DNA of 64,000 nucleotides from Hysterangium stoloniferum (GCA_015178975.1 WHVD01000097.1:124001-188000), one strand, 5' to 3'; positions 11,843 to 24,281 are shown, counted from the first letter of the stretch. Notes: generated by a model from the sequence alone, not told the origin. Translations and numbers: made by a program.

Positions 11843-12469
11843 TGTGAGAGGTATGGCGAAATACACTCAGGAAATATAGCTGGATGTGCTCTTACTATAT
11901 TTCCTTTATTATTTCTATTTTCTCTCTTTCATTATACCTATAATTAGTTCGACGACCTATGTATGCGGTACATCGACTCTTGTGGGCACACACACGCCAG
12001 ACTTATGTATTCTAGCACCAGTAGTTTAGAACTCAGACACTTTTTACACCGCAACCACGACTTACCCAGACACCCGTTAGTGTCCTGTAAGTTGTGATTG
12101 GTGTATCATCTCGACCGTCACAGATGGGCTTTAGCTACTCATTCAAACTGAGTTTCGAACTATATCAGTCGAAACTCAATCCCTATCTCAACTCGCGTGG
12201 ACTACATCCATGCTACTCTATTATTCGACTCTCTAACTACTCTACTTGCACTTGAGCAGTTATCCAGAATCGCACTTAACCAGTCAATTCTGCTTATTCG
12301 TTCTAGCTATCTACCTTTAGATAGCTATTTCTCTCTACCGTATTGAACTACATAGTCAATACGCGTTCGGTCTGTATTAGACTTAGACAGTCAATACATA
12401 GTGGTATCGTACTTCAACGGTCGATATTCTTTGTATATAGAACGGTTAGAACTTCTACCACTCTTCACA
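11843..12469 (+). repeat. Solo L2 LTR in the Tc1 relic, TSD CCAGC
   Basis: 627 bp from TGTGAGAGGTATGGCG to CTCTTCACA, flanked by CCAGC at 11838-11842 and 12470-12474. Removing it restores the transposase join KKAG-MRAVV, which confirms the insertion point. Confidence 0.93.
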
Positions 12470-12619
12470 CCAGCCTTCTTGAGTACTCTATAGAAATAGA
12501 CTCTCAGTCATATTTTGAAGGATTTCGGTGACCTCAGTGGCATGTTCTTGTTGGAATTTGTGGTTCAGAACCCTAAGTACCCACATGTATCCATAATAGT
12601 CCCTATCCATGTCTGTGAC

Positions 12620-13736
12620 TGTGAAGAGTGGTGGAAGTTCTAACTGTTCTATATATGAAGAATATCGACCGTTTAGGTATGACACTAAGATGTATTGACT
12701 GTCTAAGTCTAATACAGACTGGACGCGTATTGACTACTTAGTTCAATATGATAGAGAGAAGTAGCTATCTAGAGTAAGGTAGAGAGCTAGAACGAATAAG
12801 TAGAATCGACTGTTAAGTGCAATTCTGAATGACTGTTCGAGTGCAAAGTAGAGTAACTAGAGAGTTGAATAATAGAGTAGCGTGGATGTAGTCCATGCGG
12901 GTTGAGATAAGGATTGAGTTTCGACTGGTACAGTTTGAAACTCTGATTGAGTAGATAGCTAAAGCCCATCTGTGACAGTCGAGACGATACACCAATCACA
13001 ACTTACAGGACTGTCACGAATCGAATTTTACTCAATAAAGTCGAATAAACAATCGAAGAATATTCAACAATATTGAATAAAGATGCCTCATTCGACGAAG
13101 TATTAATTCGTCCTGTTGATAAAGCACGAGGCAAAGATAGGACACAGAGGCTCACGAATAAATAAGTCAAAGAAGGACTCGGAAAAGTTCGATGATTATG
13201 TAATACAGTAATAATACAATATAATACAGGTTTTCTGACTGACTTCCTTTGTTCCTATCATTGCCCTTATATACTATATATCATTTACCTATGATGATAA
13301 TATGATATCAAAGTGAAATCATCAATGACGTCAACCTGTCGAAGATATTCGAGATTGTCGCAGATATTGTCGAAGAATAGTCGAATCAGAAGTCGAGTCG
13401 GAAATCGAGTCGGAAAGTCGAAGGAAAGTCGAAGAAATGTCGAAGAAATATTAAATTGAATATTATCGAAATTTGAGTTTGTACGTTCGTGACAAGGACA
13501 CTAACAGGTGTCTGGGTAAGTCGTGGTTGCAGTGTAAAAGTGTCTGAGTTTTAAACTACAGGTGCTAGAATACATAAGTCTGGTGTGTATGCGCTCACAA
13601 GAGTTGATGTACTGCATACATAGGTTGTTGAGCTAATTATAGATATATAATACAAGAGAGGGAAAACAGAAATAAAGGGAATATAGTAAGAGCTCATCCG
13701 ACTATATTTCCTGAGTGTATTTCGCCATACCTCACA
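12620..13736 (-). repeat. Solo L2 LTR, reversed, TSD GTGAC, itself split by L5
   Basis: Reversed L2 from TGTGAAGAGTGGTGG (12620) to CCATACCTCACA (13736), flanked by GTGAC at 12615-12619 and 13737-13741. The L5 insertion plus its duplicated AGGAC accounts for 488 bp, leaving a normal 629-bp LTR. Confidence 0.92.
13012..13494. repeat. Solo L5 LTR in L2, TSD AGGAC
   Basis: 483 bp with perfect 7-bp inverted ends TGTCACG and CGTGACA, flanked by AGGAC at 13007-13011 and 13495-13499. Its right part is a run of GTCGAAG/GTCGAGTCGGAA words (13330-13450). No coding sequence of this family is seen in the window. Confidence 0.9.
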
Positions 13737-13741
13737 GTGAC

Positions 13742-14410
13742 TCTGTCCAGTATGCGGTCATCTGAGTTTGGTTACTTCTGGTAACCAGTCTGTATCTGTG
13801 TCTGAGTGGTGGTCTATTTGTCCACTAGGGTCACTATTATGTGCCCCAATCCCCATCTATTCTATCCTTTTAATAGGTTATGGGCCCCAGCAATGCCCTG
13901 GCAACATCCTCCATTATTCTTTGATCTCTGTGGGATCCACTTCACCAATTCCTTTTTTCTGCTCACAGCACCTTCTTGCAACATCCATCCACAACTCATT
14001 CATGTTTCATATCACCATGAGCTGTTGTTGTCTCTGTGCAGCCCCCACCATCTGCCAGCAGATACCTGTGACACCAATGTGACACCATTGTGACACCATT
14101 GTGACAGTCAACATCCAGAGTTTTGTAGACATTGTGGAGAGAGCCACAACTAGTTTCTGATGGAATTTTTGATGAGCATGACTACTTTTCATCTCCATCC
14201 ACCTTTCTGACCAATTAAATAATCTCTTTTTGGATCATTTTTGGTCATGGTCTTGTCAATGTGTCATCCCATACATTCCTGGCATCTTCATCCTCCACAA
14301 TATACTATATTCAACAAGTCTAACAACATTTCTTTCCCTAATGGTCATTCCTGAGCACTACCAGTGCCTCCTTTGATGGATTTTGGACTTCCTGGATGTG
14401 TTTAGTCTGG
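13742..14410. other. Unassigned sequence with an 11-bp tandem repeat
   Basis: It continues the sequence that the GTGAC-flanked LTR interrupted, so it is older than that insertion. GTGACACCAWT is repeated about four times near 14069-14108. Open frames on both strands are short and resemble nothing I know. It might be the 5' flank of the Tc1-type element or another relic. Confidence 0.4.
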
Positions 14411-14812
14411 TGTGATGAGTCAGTAGATTCTGACCGTTCAATATATGAAGTATAGTGTTTTATTCAACTACTATTGTTAAGTATTGACCGTCCTGTACAA
14501 TACTGTAGATTACTAGACTGATAGTACTAGTAAAGAGACACATTACACGTCACAAGAGCAACTGCACAGTTGCTCATGACGATAAGGACTGGAGGAAAGA
14601 AGAGTTGACCTTTACGGTACAACTTGTAACTAGAAGTAAGAAAGATAGTCAGCAAAAGACTGAATATCAAAGGTAGAGATATAGCAGCGTGAATCGACTA
14701 GAGTGTTGATGAGCGCAAAGACTTGAGAATGGGACTTGACCTTCACGGTTCGAGTCCAAAGATTACTATTACACAAGAAGTTGCTACCTTTATAAGCAGC
14801 TGAGACTTTGTA
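14411..14812 (-). repeat. Truncated, diverged L1 LTR
   Basis: Reversed L1 from TGTGATGAGTCAGTAGATTC. It includes the tRNA-like palindromic block AAGAGCAACTG..CAGTTGCTC and GACTTGACCTTCACGG, then stops matching near 14812. It is more diverged than any other L1 copy here. Confidence 0.75.
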
Positions 14813-15582
14813 ATGTATTCAGGGGATTCTCTTAGATAGCTCAATATATGCTATAGTGTTACAGAGCTTCAACAATAAAACAAGCAAAGGTCCAGTAATT
14901 TAAATACTGATAGATTAATGAGCTGCGCTATGAAGCTTAAACAACTCAAATCAATGCTTATTTTGATTATTGAAAGGTTCAATAGAACTGTGTATGACTC
15001 TTTTAGCAAATACAAGAACTATTCCTTGAGAATAGGGGCTGGAAGCTGAATATATGCGCAGTAACTTGGCAGAGACTTGATATAAGAGCTTTGGATTCTT
15101 GTATGCTTATTTGTAACTATTAATAGTTATTTAACAAGGTGTTAAATAATTTATTAATAGAGAAAATAAATTGTATTGGATTATCTGAGTGCTTGTACTT
15201 GATTAATTCAATAAACTTAGGGCTGGGCCTTGAGTAATCTAGTATTGGCAGGGATTTCAGTAAGGATACGTAGATACTTATTAGGTTTATTATCTAATTA
15301 ATAAGCCTAAAGGGTAGCTGTGAGGCTGGGGAACTTAGATGATTAGCTAAGTCCAAGAGTTGCTGACAAAGATTCAAGATGCTGCAAGTGTAGGTGCTTG
15401 CAGTGAGTGTATCAGACTAAGGCTATTATTGTCCTTAGGATGATTAGATAAGCTGGTGCTGTGCTGCAAATATGTGTGAGATAGATTGGTTTTATTGGAA
15501 ACTTGGCCCTCCTTATATACATTTTGATAACTCAATGATTAGCTAACTATTTAGTTTATGAGGTCATTAGTGAGATCATAAT
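14813..15582. other. AT-rich unassigned stretch
   Basis: 770 bases without a frame of note, with no LTR-type end that I can match to the five families. Words such as TTAATTAATAAGCCTAA suggest decayed repeat. Element A begins directly after it. Confidence 0.5.
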
Positions 15583-16435
15583 TGTAAAGGGTATGCATAT
15601 ATGCATAATTGGACTAAGGAATAATAGTTGGATTATAGTACTTTATTATTTATCTTTTATTTTCTTTCTTTATATTCTTTCTATATTTCGAGCACACCTT
15701 TATTTTGTAGTTCGAAGCTTTGTGTATACGTATGGGCGCTCTCGGCACCAAAAGGATAGACAACTTTTACCCAGCAGACACCACCTCGTAAACGACCCAG
15801 ACGTCGAATAGTGAGAGGTGTCAAGGGTAACGTCTCAACTACCTTTAAAGGTAGTATTCTCTTGCATACTAACGTACTTTGGACTCGAACCGCGAAGGTC
15901 GAGTTCCAATCTAAGGTCTTTGCGCTAGTCGACATTATAGTCGACTCGCGCTATTATAGTCGACTCGCGCTATTATAGTCGACTCGCGCTATTATAGTCG
16001 ACTCACGCTATTATAGTCGACTCACGCTATTATAGTCGACTCGCGCTATTATAGTCGACTCGCGCTATTATAGTGGACTCGCGCTATTATAGTCGACTCG
16101 CGCTATTATAGTCGACTCGCGCTATTATAGTCGACTCGTGCTATTATAGTCGACTCGCGCTATTATTTCTTTACTCTAGATATTCAGCTTCGCGTTGATT
16201 ATCTATTTTACATCTAGCTACAAGTTGTACCGTGAAGGTCAACTCTTTCATTCTTTCATTCTAGCCATCAAGAGCAACTGTACAGTTGCTCTTGTGATGC
16301 GTAGCGTGTCTTCTTACTAGTACAGCTTGTCTAGTAATCTACGGTATTGTACTGTACGGTCAATACCTGCTAATAGTAGTTGAATAAACACTATTCTTCG
16401 TATATCGAACGGTCAGAATCTATCGACTCTTCACA
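15583..16435 (+). repeat. Element A 5' LTR (L1, 853 bp, expanded)
   Basis: TGTAAAGGG...CTCTTCACA. It is 209 bp longer than the 3' LTR, which equals exactly eleven extra 19-bp units. By eye about a dozen substitutions separate the two LTRs outside the array. The palindrome TATGCATATATGCATA lies at 15592-15607. Confidence 0.95.
15934..16161 (+). repeat. 19-bp minisatellite, 12 copies
   Basis: Unit ATTATAGTCGACTCGCGCT, twelve head-to-tail copies (228 bp) with four single-base variants. Each unit holds the palindrome AGTCGACT. Other L1 copies in the window carry one unit. Confidence 0.97.
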
Positions 16436-16436
16436 G

Positions 16437-16454
16437 TGGTGATCCGAGCCGGAC
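16437..16454 (+). other. Primer-binding site of element A
   Basis: TGGTGATCCGAGCCGGAC lies one base after the 5' LTR. The leading TGG would pair with a tRNA CCA end. The same site follows the 5' LTRs of B (29675), C (minus, 59345) and E (minus, 36015) with one or two changes. I could not match it to a particular tRNA. Confidence 0.65.
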
Positions 16455-16511
16455 CGTTCTTTTCCTACGAGGAAAAACTTATTATTTGACTACTAAGACC
16501 TGAACACGCAA

Positions 16512-19500
16512 ATGACTACGGGCAAGAATCAAACACCTAGGCCTTCATCAATGCCGAGTAGCTCCATGCCTCGTCAAAAATCTTCTAACCTAGAACCACC
16601 CTGTAACGTCACCCTGAGGAAGTCTTCGTCGACTTTTCAAGGATCAGCTCCTCCGGAGGATTCCCCTGGAGTAGTAGCTGGATCGTCTACAAACATTCCC
16701 CAGCTTCCTCAAGGATCACCTCCTCCAGAGGATTCCCCCGGAGTAGCTGGATCGTCAATGAACATTCCCCCCAATCCACCTGAGGAACGCTCATCACTCG
16801 AGCAGTTGGACACCCCTGGAGTTAACGTTGAGCCTAATCGAGCACCCACACCTGTTCTCAGATCCCCTCCGAGACAGGTCATCCTTAAGCAGTTCCTCGG
16901 AGGCCATATGGTTTACGCCCAGCCCATCGACTACAAATGGGATATGTACTACACCGATCGAATCCCCGAGGATCAGGTTACCCCCTTTGTGGAGGAGTAC
17001 AGTACGGATTACCCTATTTTACCGGAGACTGTAGCAGTCTGGTTAGGGCATTATCAAGCGATTTTATTGGCACGGGATTTATTCATGCGACCAGGGAACC
17101 TTGAGGATTTGACCCAATTGATTCCTGAATGGTCGAATGAGGTGACGACCACTATGGAAGGAGGAAGAAGAATTCTCAAGCGGGAGGTGTTTTCTCTGTT
17201 CCTTGAAGCACTTCGTACGCATGATGATGTGTTGCAGATCCTGCATGTCCTGCTTAGCGGAGATCATGTTGTGCCTAAGGTTGACTACCAGTACATGTAC
17301 ATCCGTATGTTGGAGGAGTCTCTCAATGGAGTCATGCCAAATCTATCACTGGCATACCTCACTTTAAGGGGTCGGTTGAAGCGAAACCAAAGAAGACTTG
17401 ATAAGATGGTTTTAGAGGTACTCCTCCCCTATAACGACTCAATCCAGGTCCCTGATTCACCTATCTCCACGACCAATTCGTTCGTTCGCAACTTAAATGG
17501 GTCCCCTGATACTCGTTTTCTGCATTCTCTCAACCGTCCCGTAATATTGGAGGATTTTCCACTGGACTTGAGGACGCAAGTGATAGAACGCCTTCAGGAG
17601 AAGAGGATTGAGGTCTGCGCTCCCTTCCATCAACCCCAGCCGTGTCGACTTCTGAACGCGACGGAGATTGAGAGACAAATCGCGATGGAACCGGGCCTAA
17701 CGTCTCTCCAGGGAGATCACCGCTCTCGCGTTGCATTTGAGGGAGTCTCCAACAGCCCTAACTTCAGGAATGAAGTGACCACTCTCAGAAACCGATCAGT
17801 CGCCAACAAGGGTCGACCGTCCTTCTCCACGGCATTCACTGAGGGCATAGCTGGCCCAGTTGCTGGTCGAGGATCGCTTAATCCAGACAGTCCCCGCCAT
17901 TCTCTACCGATCGCTTCAAACCCTTTCTTGCCATCAGGAGGACCCCCTAGCGATTCATCCGGGAGTTCGAATACTTCAGACCGGGGGAGGGAACTCAGGA
18001 CGTGGGGAGCGCCACAATGGAGTGCCTAATACCCCTTTTCGAACTCCGATGCGGTCTCGAGCTAGCGCGCTTATTGATGACTTACCTAAGGACAAGAAGG
18101 TCACTCTTAACACCAATGACCTTAAGATCAAATGGTCTGATCTCCCTGAATACGATGGAGCTCAATCCGAAGCCCTGGACTATATCATGGACATCATGAG
18201 TCTCGCGGAGATATCAGACTCTATGAGTGCGATCTTAGGAGTTGCTCTGCCAAGACGACTCAAGGGGCACGCTAAGGTCTGGTGGAGCACCTTAGACCGT
18301 GAGCATCGTACTGAATTCAGTCAATCTCATGGGTCGTTTCTTTGGGGTATCGTCGAAGGATTGCTTGGAACCCGTTGGCATGAATCCTTAGCCTTAGAAT
18401 GGGAAGCTATGAAATTTTGACAGGCTGGTCACGATCGTGAGACACACGTCCACTATATCCAACGGAGAGTTAAACTTTATCATTTCCTGTACGGGTTCCA
18501 CCAGGACAGAGGGGATGAGACACGCAGACTCATTCTCACGCTGCCTACGGAATGGCTCTACCTTCTTCAAGGACAACCCATCGATGATATCATGAGTTTA
18601 CAGACTTATGCTAATAACCTGCAAGAAGCTCTGATTAACGCTTGGGTCCAAACACACCGGGAACGTTACAGGTTCCAGAAACCGCGCGTAATGTTATCAG
18701 AGGGTCAAGAATTGTATTTTAGAGTCACCGGTGACTCCTCTTCACCTAACCATATTCTTGTTAGTGAGACTAACGAGAGAGGCTCGACGAGAAGGACCAT
18801 TCCGGACGTCGCTGATCCAAAACAGGGAAAGCGTCACGGAAAAATGTTCTTCGAGAGGAGTAACAAGAGGAGTTCGGTCAAACCCACCAAGGAATGTTGG
18901 ATATGCGGAAGTCCGGAGCATTTTAAGATAGACTGCCCTCAAGCTGGCAAAATGTCTCATTATGTCTCTATCAACAAATGCTCTGCACAGGATATGTTGG
19001 AGGAAGCTGAGGAGCAAAGGTTATATGAAGCGGTTCATGGACTATCTATACAAGGACAAGTAAATAACTCTGATGACAAATTGACTTTTCTTTCCATTTA
19101 TTTGCCCCATGTCGGAGACAAATTAGTGAGGGAGGAAAATCGAACGACTGGTGAAGCTCTTCTGTCTGAAGCTTATGTATCCATACTCGCTGCAGATTTC
19201 TTCGAAAAAGGAGACCGGCTGAGTGCTCATCGGCAGGACCTTGAAGGCCTGACCGAGGACTACTGTCAGACTGGAGATTCTCACGAACAAATCAGTTCAA
19301 ATTCACTCTGTTCACCTGGAGCTGATGTTGACACTTTCCCGTTTGATCCCGGGAACCCCCCCGATTTACTACCGTATGAGAACTCGGATTCGGAGGACAG
19401 CGACGATGATCCAGTATTGGATTTCCCTTCGAAGCATGTTCCTTGCCGAAGTGAACGCAGGAACTTAATCTTGTCCCTGCACAAAGAAAGTAAGAGGCCT

Positions 19501-22500
19501 CGAATCCAATACCCTCGTCCCAGTCGTCTGATGAAGGAGGATACTACGATCCTTTATTGAAAACGGGATCCTCCCAGTGGTTACTCTAGCATAGGAGTTG
19601 CAGCGCTCCATGTTTTCGGTCATGTAGGAACTCCCGATTCACCCGAACACGTTAAAATTCGAATGGACACTGGAGCGGATCTTTCCCTTATATCGGAGGA
19701 ATTCTCCAAGGAGCTGCAGGGCATATATAAGTTGAAACAAGGACTCAAGTTACGTCTAATCCAGCTCACGGGTAATGCTAAGGTTATCGGATATGTTAAT
19801 ATTCCCATTTACCTGGAGGACGACAGTGGAACGTTACTGAAGTTCGCGGCAGAAACTTATGTCGTTAGAGGAATGACGGTGCCAATTCTTTTAGGAGAAG
19901 ACTTCCATATTAATTATGAAATTGGTACTCTAAGAGATCAGCCGTTGGGATCTAGACTTATTCTCCCGGGACGACAGGGTTTTATTCCAGCCAGTTCTTC
20001 TAAGGAACCTCAACCTTTGACCTTCACCGTCAATAAGGCCCCTTTCGGGAAGCATGAGAAGGAGTCATCCAAACTCACCTCTCTCCCCGATAAAGGTGTG
20101 CATACTGAAAGAGTCGCGTGAGCCTTGGAGGATTGCACTATCGATTCAGAGTCAGCCAGACTAGTGCCTATTTTTGTTGAAGATCTAAAGGGCGAGGAAT
20201 GGATTGTTGAAGGAATTGTACTGCAAAACGAGGACGGTTCTATATTAGCCACACCAATCACGGCAATTTCAAGGAATAGTGCAGCAGTACCTTTAGCCAA
20301 TCCATCGCTAACCCCTAAGACTATCCGATGAGGGGAGACAATAGGGATAATTCATGACCCTGCTCGTTGGGCTCACAAGCCCAGGTCACTCGAGGAGAAA
20401 GGTTTAATGGTAGCAGGTGCGACCAAGATCGCACACCTTATCGAAAGTCTCTCTCAACTTGAGGAGGACCGTCAAGTCATCTCAGAAAGGCCTAAGCCAT
20501 CTGTTGAACCAGAGATTGCAGACGATTTCGAACCGCCTGGTCCTAAGACGGCTGCAGTGGCTGATAATGAGAAATTTGCCTCAGAGGATCTTCACAAGTT
20601 AGTCAATTTGGGACCAGATATACCAAAAGAGGTCCTGCCACATCTCAGATCAGTTTTGACTGAGAACGTTAAGGCTTTCGGAGTCGACGGACGGTTAGGG
20701 CAAGTGGAATGTAGAGTCCCTGTCCCCTTGAAAGAGGGAGCCCAGCCCATATCCATGCCTATGTTCCCTTCTTCCCCTGCCAATAGGAGAGTTATAGATG
20801 AGCAAATGGATACCTGGTTCGAACAGGGTGTCATTGAACCATCTAAAAGCCCCTGGGGAGCGCCAGCCTTGGTAGTATATCGCAATGGTAAACTGCGGGT
20901 GGTCATCGACTATCGGAAACTTAATCATCTCACTGTTCCAGACGAATTCCCTTTACCACGTCAATCGGAGATTATGCAGGCGCTGTCGGGGTCAAATGTT
21001 CTTTCTTCTTTCGATGCGCTAGCCGGGTTTACTCAATTAGAAATGTTGGAGGACGATAAGCCCAAAACAGCCTTTAGATCCCATAGAGGGCTGTGGCAAT
21101 TTAAAAGGATGCCATTTGGGCTCAGAAACGGCCCCTCCACATTTCAGCGCGTCATGCAAACAGTTTTAGCACCCTACTTGTGGATTTTTTGTTTAGTCTA
21201 CATCGATGACATAGTCGTATTCTCTAAGAACTGGGATGATCATTTGCTTCACCTGAATCAGGTGCTTGGCGCTATCGCTTCGGCTGGTATCACTCTGTCT
21301 CCCAAGAAATGTTTTATCGGATATAATTCGATATTGTTATTGGGTCATAAAGTATCTAGGCTGGGCTTTTCACCCCACCAAGAAAAAGTTCACGCTATAT
21401 TGGAATTGGCCCCACCCACTAAGGTTTCTGACCTACAACGGTTCCTTGGAATGGTCCTTTACTTTTCAGCATATATACCATTCTATTCATGGATGGTGTC
21501 CCCTTTATTTTCGCTCCTAAAAAAGGGAACACCCTGGACGTGGACTGCTGAACATGTCTGAGCTTATGAGGATGTTAAAACCACATTAGGATCAGCTCCA
21601 GTGCTGGGACATCCAGTTAGTGGGATGCCCTACTGATTGTATACGGACGCTTCGGATTTTGCCTTGGGTTGTTGCCTCCAACAAGTCCAGAAGATGGCTT
21701 TAGGAGATTTAGTGGACACAAAAATCTATGCCCAAGCCAAATTGGCTTTTGACCGTGCGCAGGACGTGCCATCCTTTGTTCATCGGTACAAAACCAAACA
21801 GCCCGAGATTGAGTGGTCGGATTCGTGGGGATCCACTTTTGAGGTGACCGAAGTTACTGTTGAACGAGTCATTGCATATTGGAGTCGCACGCTGAAAAGC
21901 GCTGAGCGTAACTATTCTGCTACTGAACAGGAAGCATTAGCAGCAAAGGAGGGACTAGTCCACTTTCAACCTTTCATTGAAGGTGAACATGTCCTGCTCA
22001 TTACAGACCATGCAGCTCTGCAATGGGCTAGATCTTACGAGAACACTAATCGTTGACTAGCCGCATGGGGGGCGATATACGCTGCATTTCCAGGTCTCGA
22101 GATTTTGCATCGAGCAGGGAGAGTTCACAGCAACGTGTATCCACTGTCCAGACTCCCTCGGGTACCAGCCTTCGTGAGCCCTATTAGAGATGATTTGCAG
22201 GCTATCACCTCGACCTCTCTGGACAAGAGTACTGAGGAAAAACTATGGAAGGACGAACCAGCTAAGAAAGTGGTCTTCTCTACCATACTCGATTCTATGG
22301 AGCCTTTCAGAGTAACTCAAAAGGTCCGACGGTCAGAATGGGATTCTCATAACGCAATAAGGAACGACCAGGAAGACGAGTCTGACTTCGCATTGCGTCA
22401 TTCTCAGCTACTAATCAGCATCGAGGAGGGATATATAAAGAAATTTCTAGAGGGTTATTCAAAGGACCCAGTTTTCAGGAATCTCTACGCTTTAGATACC

Positions 22501-23935
22501 CCTTCACCCAACGCGGTTGTTACTCCTTCTCACTACTTCGTGGGAGCAAACCGACTCCTGTACTTTCGCGACTCGGACTGGAAAAGTCGAGTCTGTGTAC
22601 CCAGAACCATGATTAACTCGATTCTAAGGTTGGTGCATGATAACCCTTTTGAGGGAGCACACGCCGGAGGCCAGCGGTTGTTCAACCTGATGAAAGACCG
22701 GTTCTTTTGGCCAAGAATGCTACAAGATTGCGTGTCGTACACGCATACCTGCGACTATCTGCCAAAAAACCAAAGTCGATCGCACCTGCTCATCAAGGAG
22801 TCCTCAGACCGGCTGACGTACCTTTTAGGCCATTCAAGGTAGTTTCTATGGACTTAATCACTGGACTACCCGATTCAGGAAAGGATTCGTATTCCGCAGT
22901 CTTCATGTCGCCGTTGATAAATTGACGCATTATGCTATTACAATACCTACCTTTTCGAACCTTACGGCTGAAGGATTCGCACGAATATTTGTCAAACAGG
23001 TAGCAAGCCCCTTCGGACTGCCCTCTCGAATAATCTGTGACCGGGATAAGAGATGGACCTGCAGGTTTTGGCGGGAAGTCTGTAAGATCTATGGTACCAC
23101 CCTTGCAGTATCTTCGGCTCATCATCCTCAAACGGATGGGCAAACGGAGAATATGAATGCGACCATAGAACAGATGCTTCGAGCCTATTGTGCCTCTGCT
23201 AAGGAAAGCTGGTCCCAGTGGATTGAGGTAGTTGTTCACGCATACAACTCGACTGTTCACAGTTCCACAAACTACGCCCCGGCCTTCTTATTAATGGGAT
23301 ACCTTCCAAGAGGAATGTCTCGAGTCCTAGGAGGTGACGAACCCCTAGTTCCTAGAGAACTATCAGACAGCCCTATGGCCGACCAATGGATCCTCAAGCT
23401 AGAAAATCATCGGCAGATGGCGCGGGATTCAATCGCTCGAGCCCAAGAGATTCAAGCACGAGCGTATAACAAGAAGCAAAGACCTGTAGAAGATATCTCT
23501 GAGGGAGACTTTGTATTGGTGAACCCCCACTCCCTCGAACTGGTGGAAGTCAAGGGAATGGGGAAGAAACTAATACAAAGACGGATTGGACCATTTGAGG
23601 TCCTTGAGAAATTGAACTCTCAAGTATTTAGGCTTAAGATCCCCCCGGAGTATCCGATGCATCCAGTCATTAATCGGGATCATCTGCAGAAATATCAACC
23701 CTCTCCTTCCAAGCTAGGTCCGAGACCCCAACTTGAGAACCTAAGAGAGTTGAAATCAGATCATGAAGAATATGAAGTCGAAGCTATTGTTGGACATAGG
23801 ACACAGCGAAATCGTCTGCTATTTAGGGTGCGCTGGAAAGGTTATGGACCCGAAGAGGATTCATGGTTAAGCAGCACTGACCTCAGAAATGCTCCGGCAC
23901 TTCTGAGGGCGTACAAGGCGCTGTTCAACATTTAA
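16512..23935 (+). pseudogene. Element A gag-pol, single ancestral frame, disabled
   Basis: Domains in order: a novel N-terminal gag domain (16512-18030), retrotransposon capsid (..KIKWSDLPEYDG..AKVWWSTLDREHRTEF.., 18100-18600), zinc knuckle CWICGSPEHFKIDC (18897-18938), aspartic protease MDTGADLSLIS (19663), reverse transcriptase with YIDD (21199-21210), RNase H from TDASDFALGCC (21640), integrase zinc finger and DD35E core (SMDLITG, CDRDKRW, QTDGQTENMNATIEQ; 22630-23300), RRIGPFEVLEKL module (23580) and chromodomain (23770-23930). All these lie in one frame except where a G inserted near 17983 and 1-2 bp insertions in the integrase shift it. Stops at 18418, 19558, 20119, 20329, 21559, 21634 and 22054 are all TGA. 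The product would be a gag-pol polyprotein of about 2470 residues. Confidence 0.95.
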
Positions 23936-24281
23936 TGGGATATGTGCGCTCAAGGAATCATCTATTCCATCTCTTTCGTAACTTCCTTTCAGAAATACCT
24001 CAGTTATTCAGTGAGCCATCTCATTGGCTTTTATTCTTGTTCATTTTTCTATCCCTCCAGTCAATTGGGACAACCACTAATTGGCGGCGGACACATTTCC
24101 CCAAAACCCGGCCACAATTAATGAATTTTATTTAATGACCAAACAAGCGGAGTTTCAATTCAATATATATAAAAAAAGTACACGTAAATTCGCATAAACT
24201 TTCTTTATCTTTCACACCACGTCCTTCACCTATCTACAGCCCTTCCCTCTATCTTCAACTTCACCACTTTATCGTGCTATA
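23936..24281 (+). promoter_or_regulatory. AT-rich spacer with TATA-like box and CT leader before ORF3 (A)
   Basis: After the gag-pol stop, 346 bases lead to ORF3. CAATATATATAAAAAAAG at 24161-24178 is followed by a pyrimidine-rich leader (24200-24275), the usual fungal arrangement for a promoter and transcription start about 110 bases before an ATG. Elements B and C keep the same layout. Confidence 0.6.

Larger units (their letters stand above)
10913..12619 (-). pseudogene. Tc1/mariner transposase relic (DD34E type)
   Basis: On the minus strand, RRVLKKAG-like sequence near 12490 joins across a solo LTR to GMRAVVKRKRPLLTKSHRR near 11830. It is followed by DWKRIVWSDETKINHLGSDG (first catalytic Asp, near 11730), MLWGCMLWEGPGY, DNDPKHKSKKATNWFKDNG (second Asp, near 11460), LNPIEDLWYHLKKRLGEYE (Glu, near 11370) and ELWERVQTEWEKIPASTCQN near 11270. 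Frameshifts (one after FKDNG near 11390), stops and the inserted L2 LTR make it dead. A 21-bp perfect inverted repeat at 10918-10938 and 11102-11122 marks the 3' terminal region. The other transposon end is not found. Confidence 0.85.

Noticed and set aside
12488-12685. 65-codon minus-strand frame as a gene
   Set aside because: It spans an LTR end and decayed transposon sequence; its first 20 residues are translated LTR.
14813-15582. Possible degraded LTR or copia element
   Set aside because: No TG..CA boundary pair, TSD or coding remnant could be shown, so it is left unassigned.
15934-16161. CRISPR array
   Set aside because: The 19-bp units are head-to-tail without spacers, sit in a eukaryotic LTR and equal the LTR length difference.
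17860-18029. Gag/pol frame overlap in A as a programmed frameshift
   Set aside because: B is continuous in one frame at this place. A has one extra G in a G-run and C lacks one base, so these are separate indel mutations.
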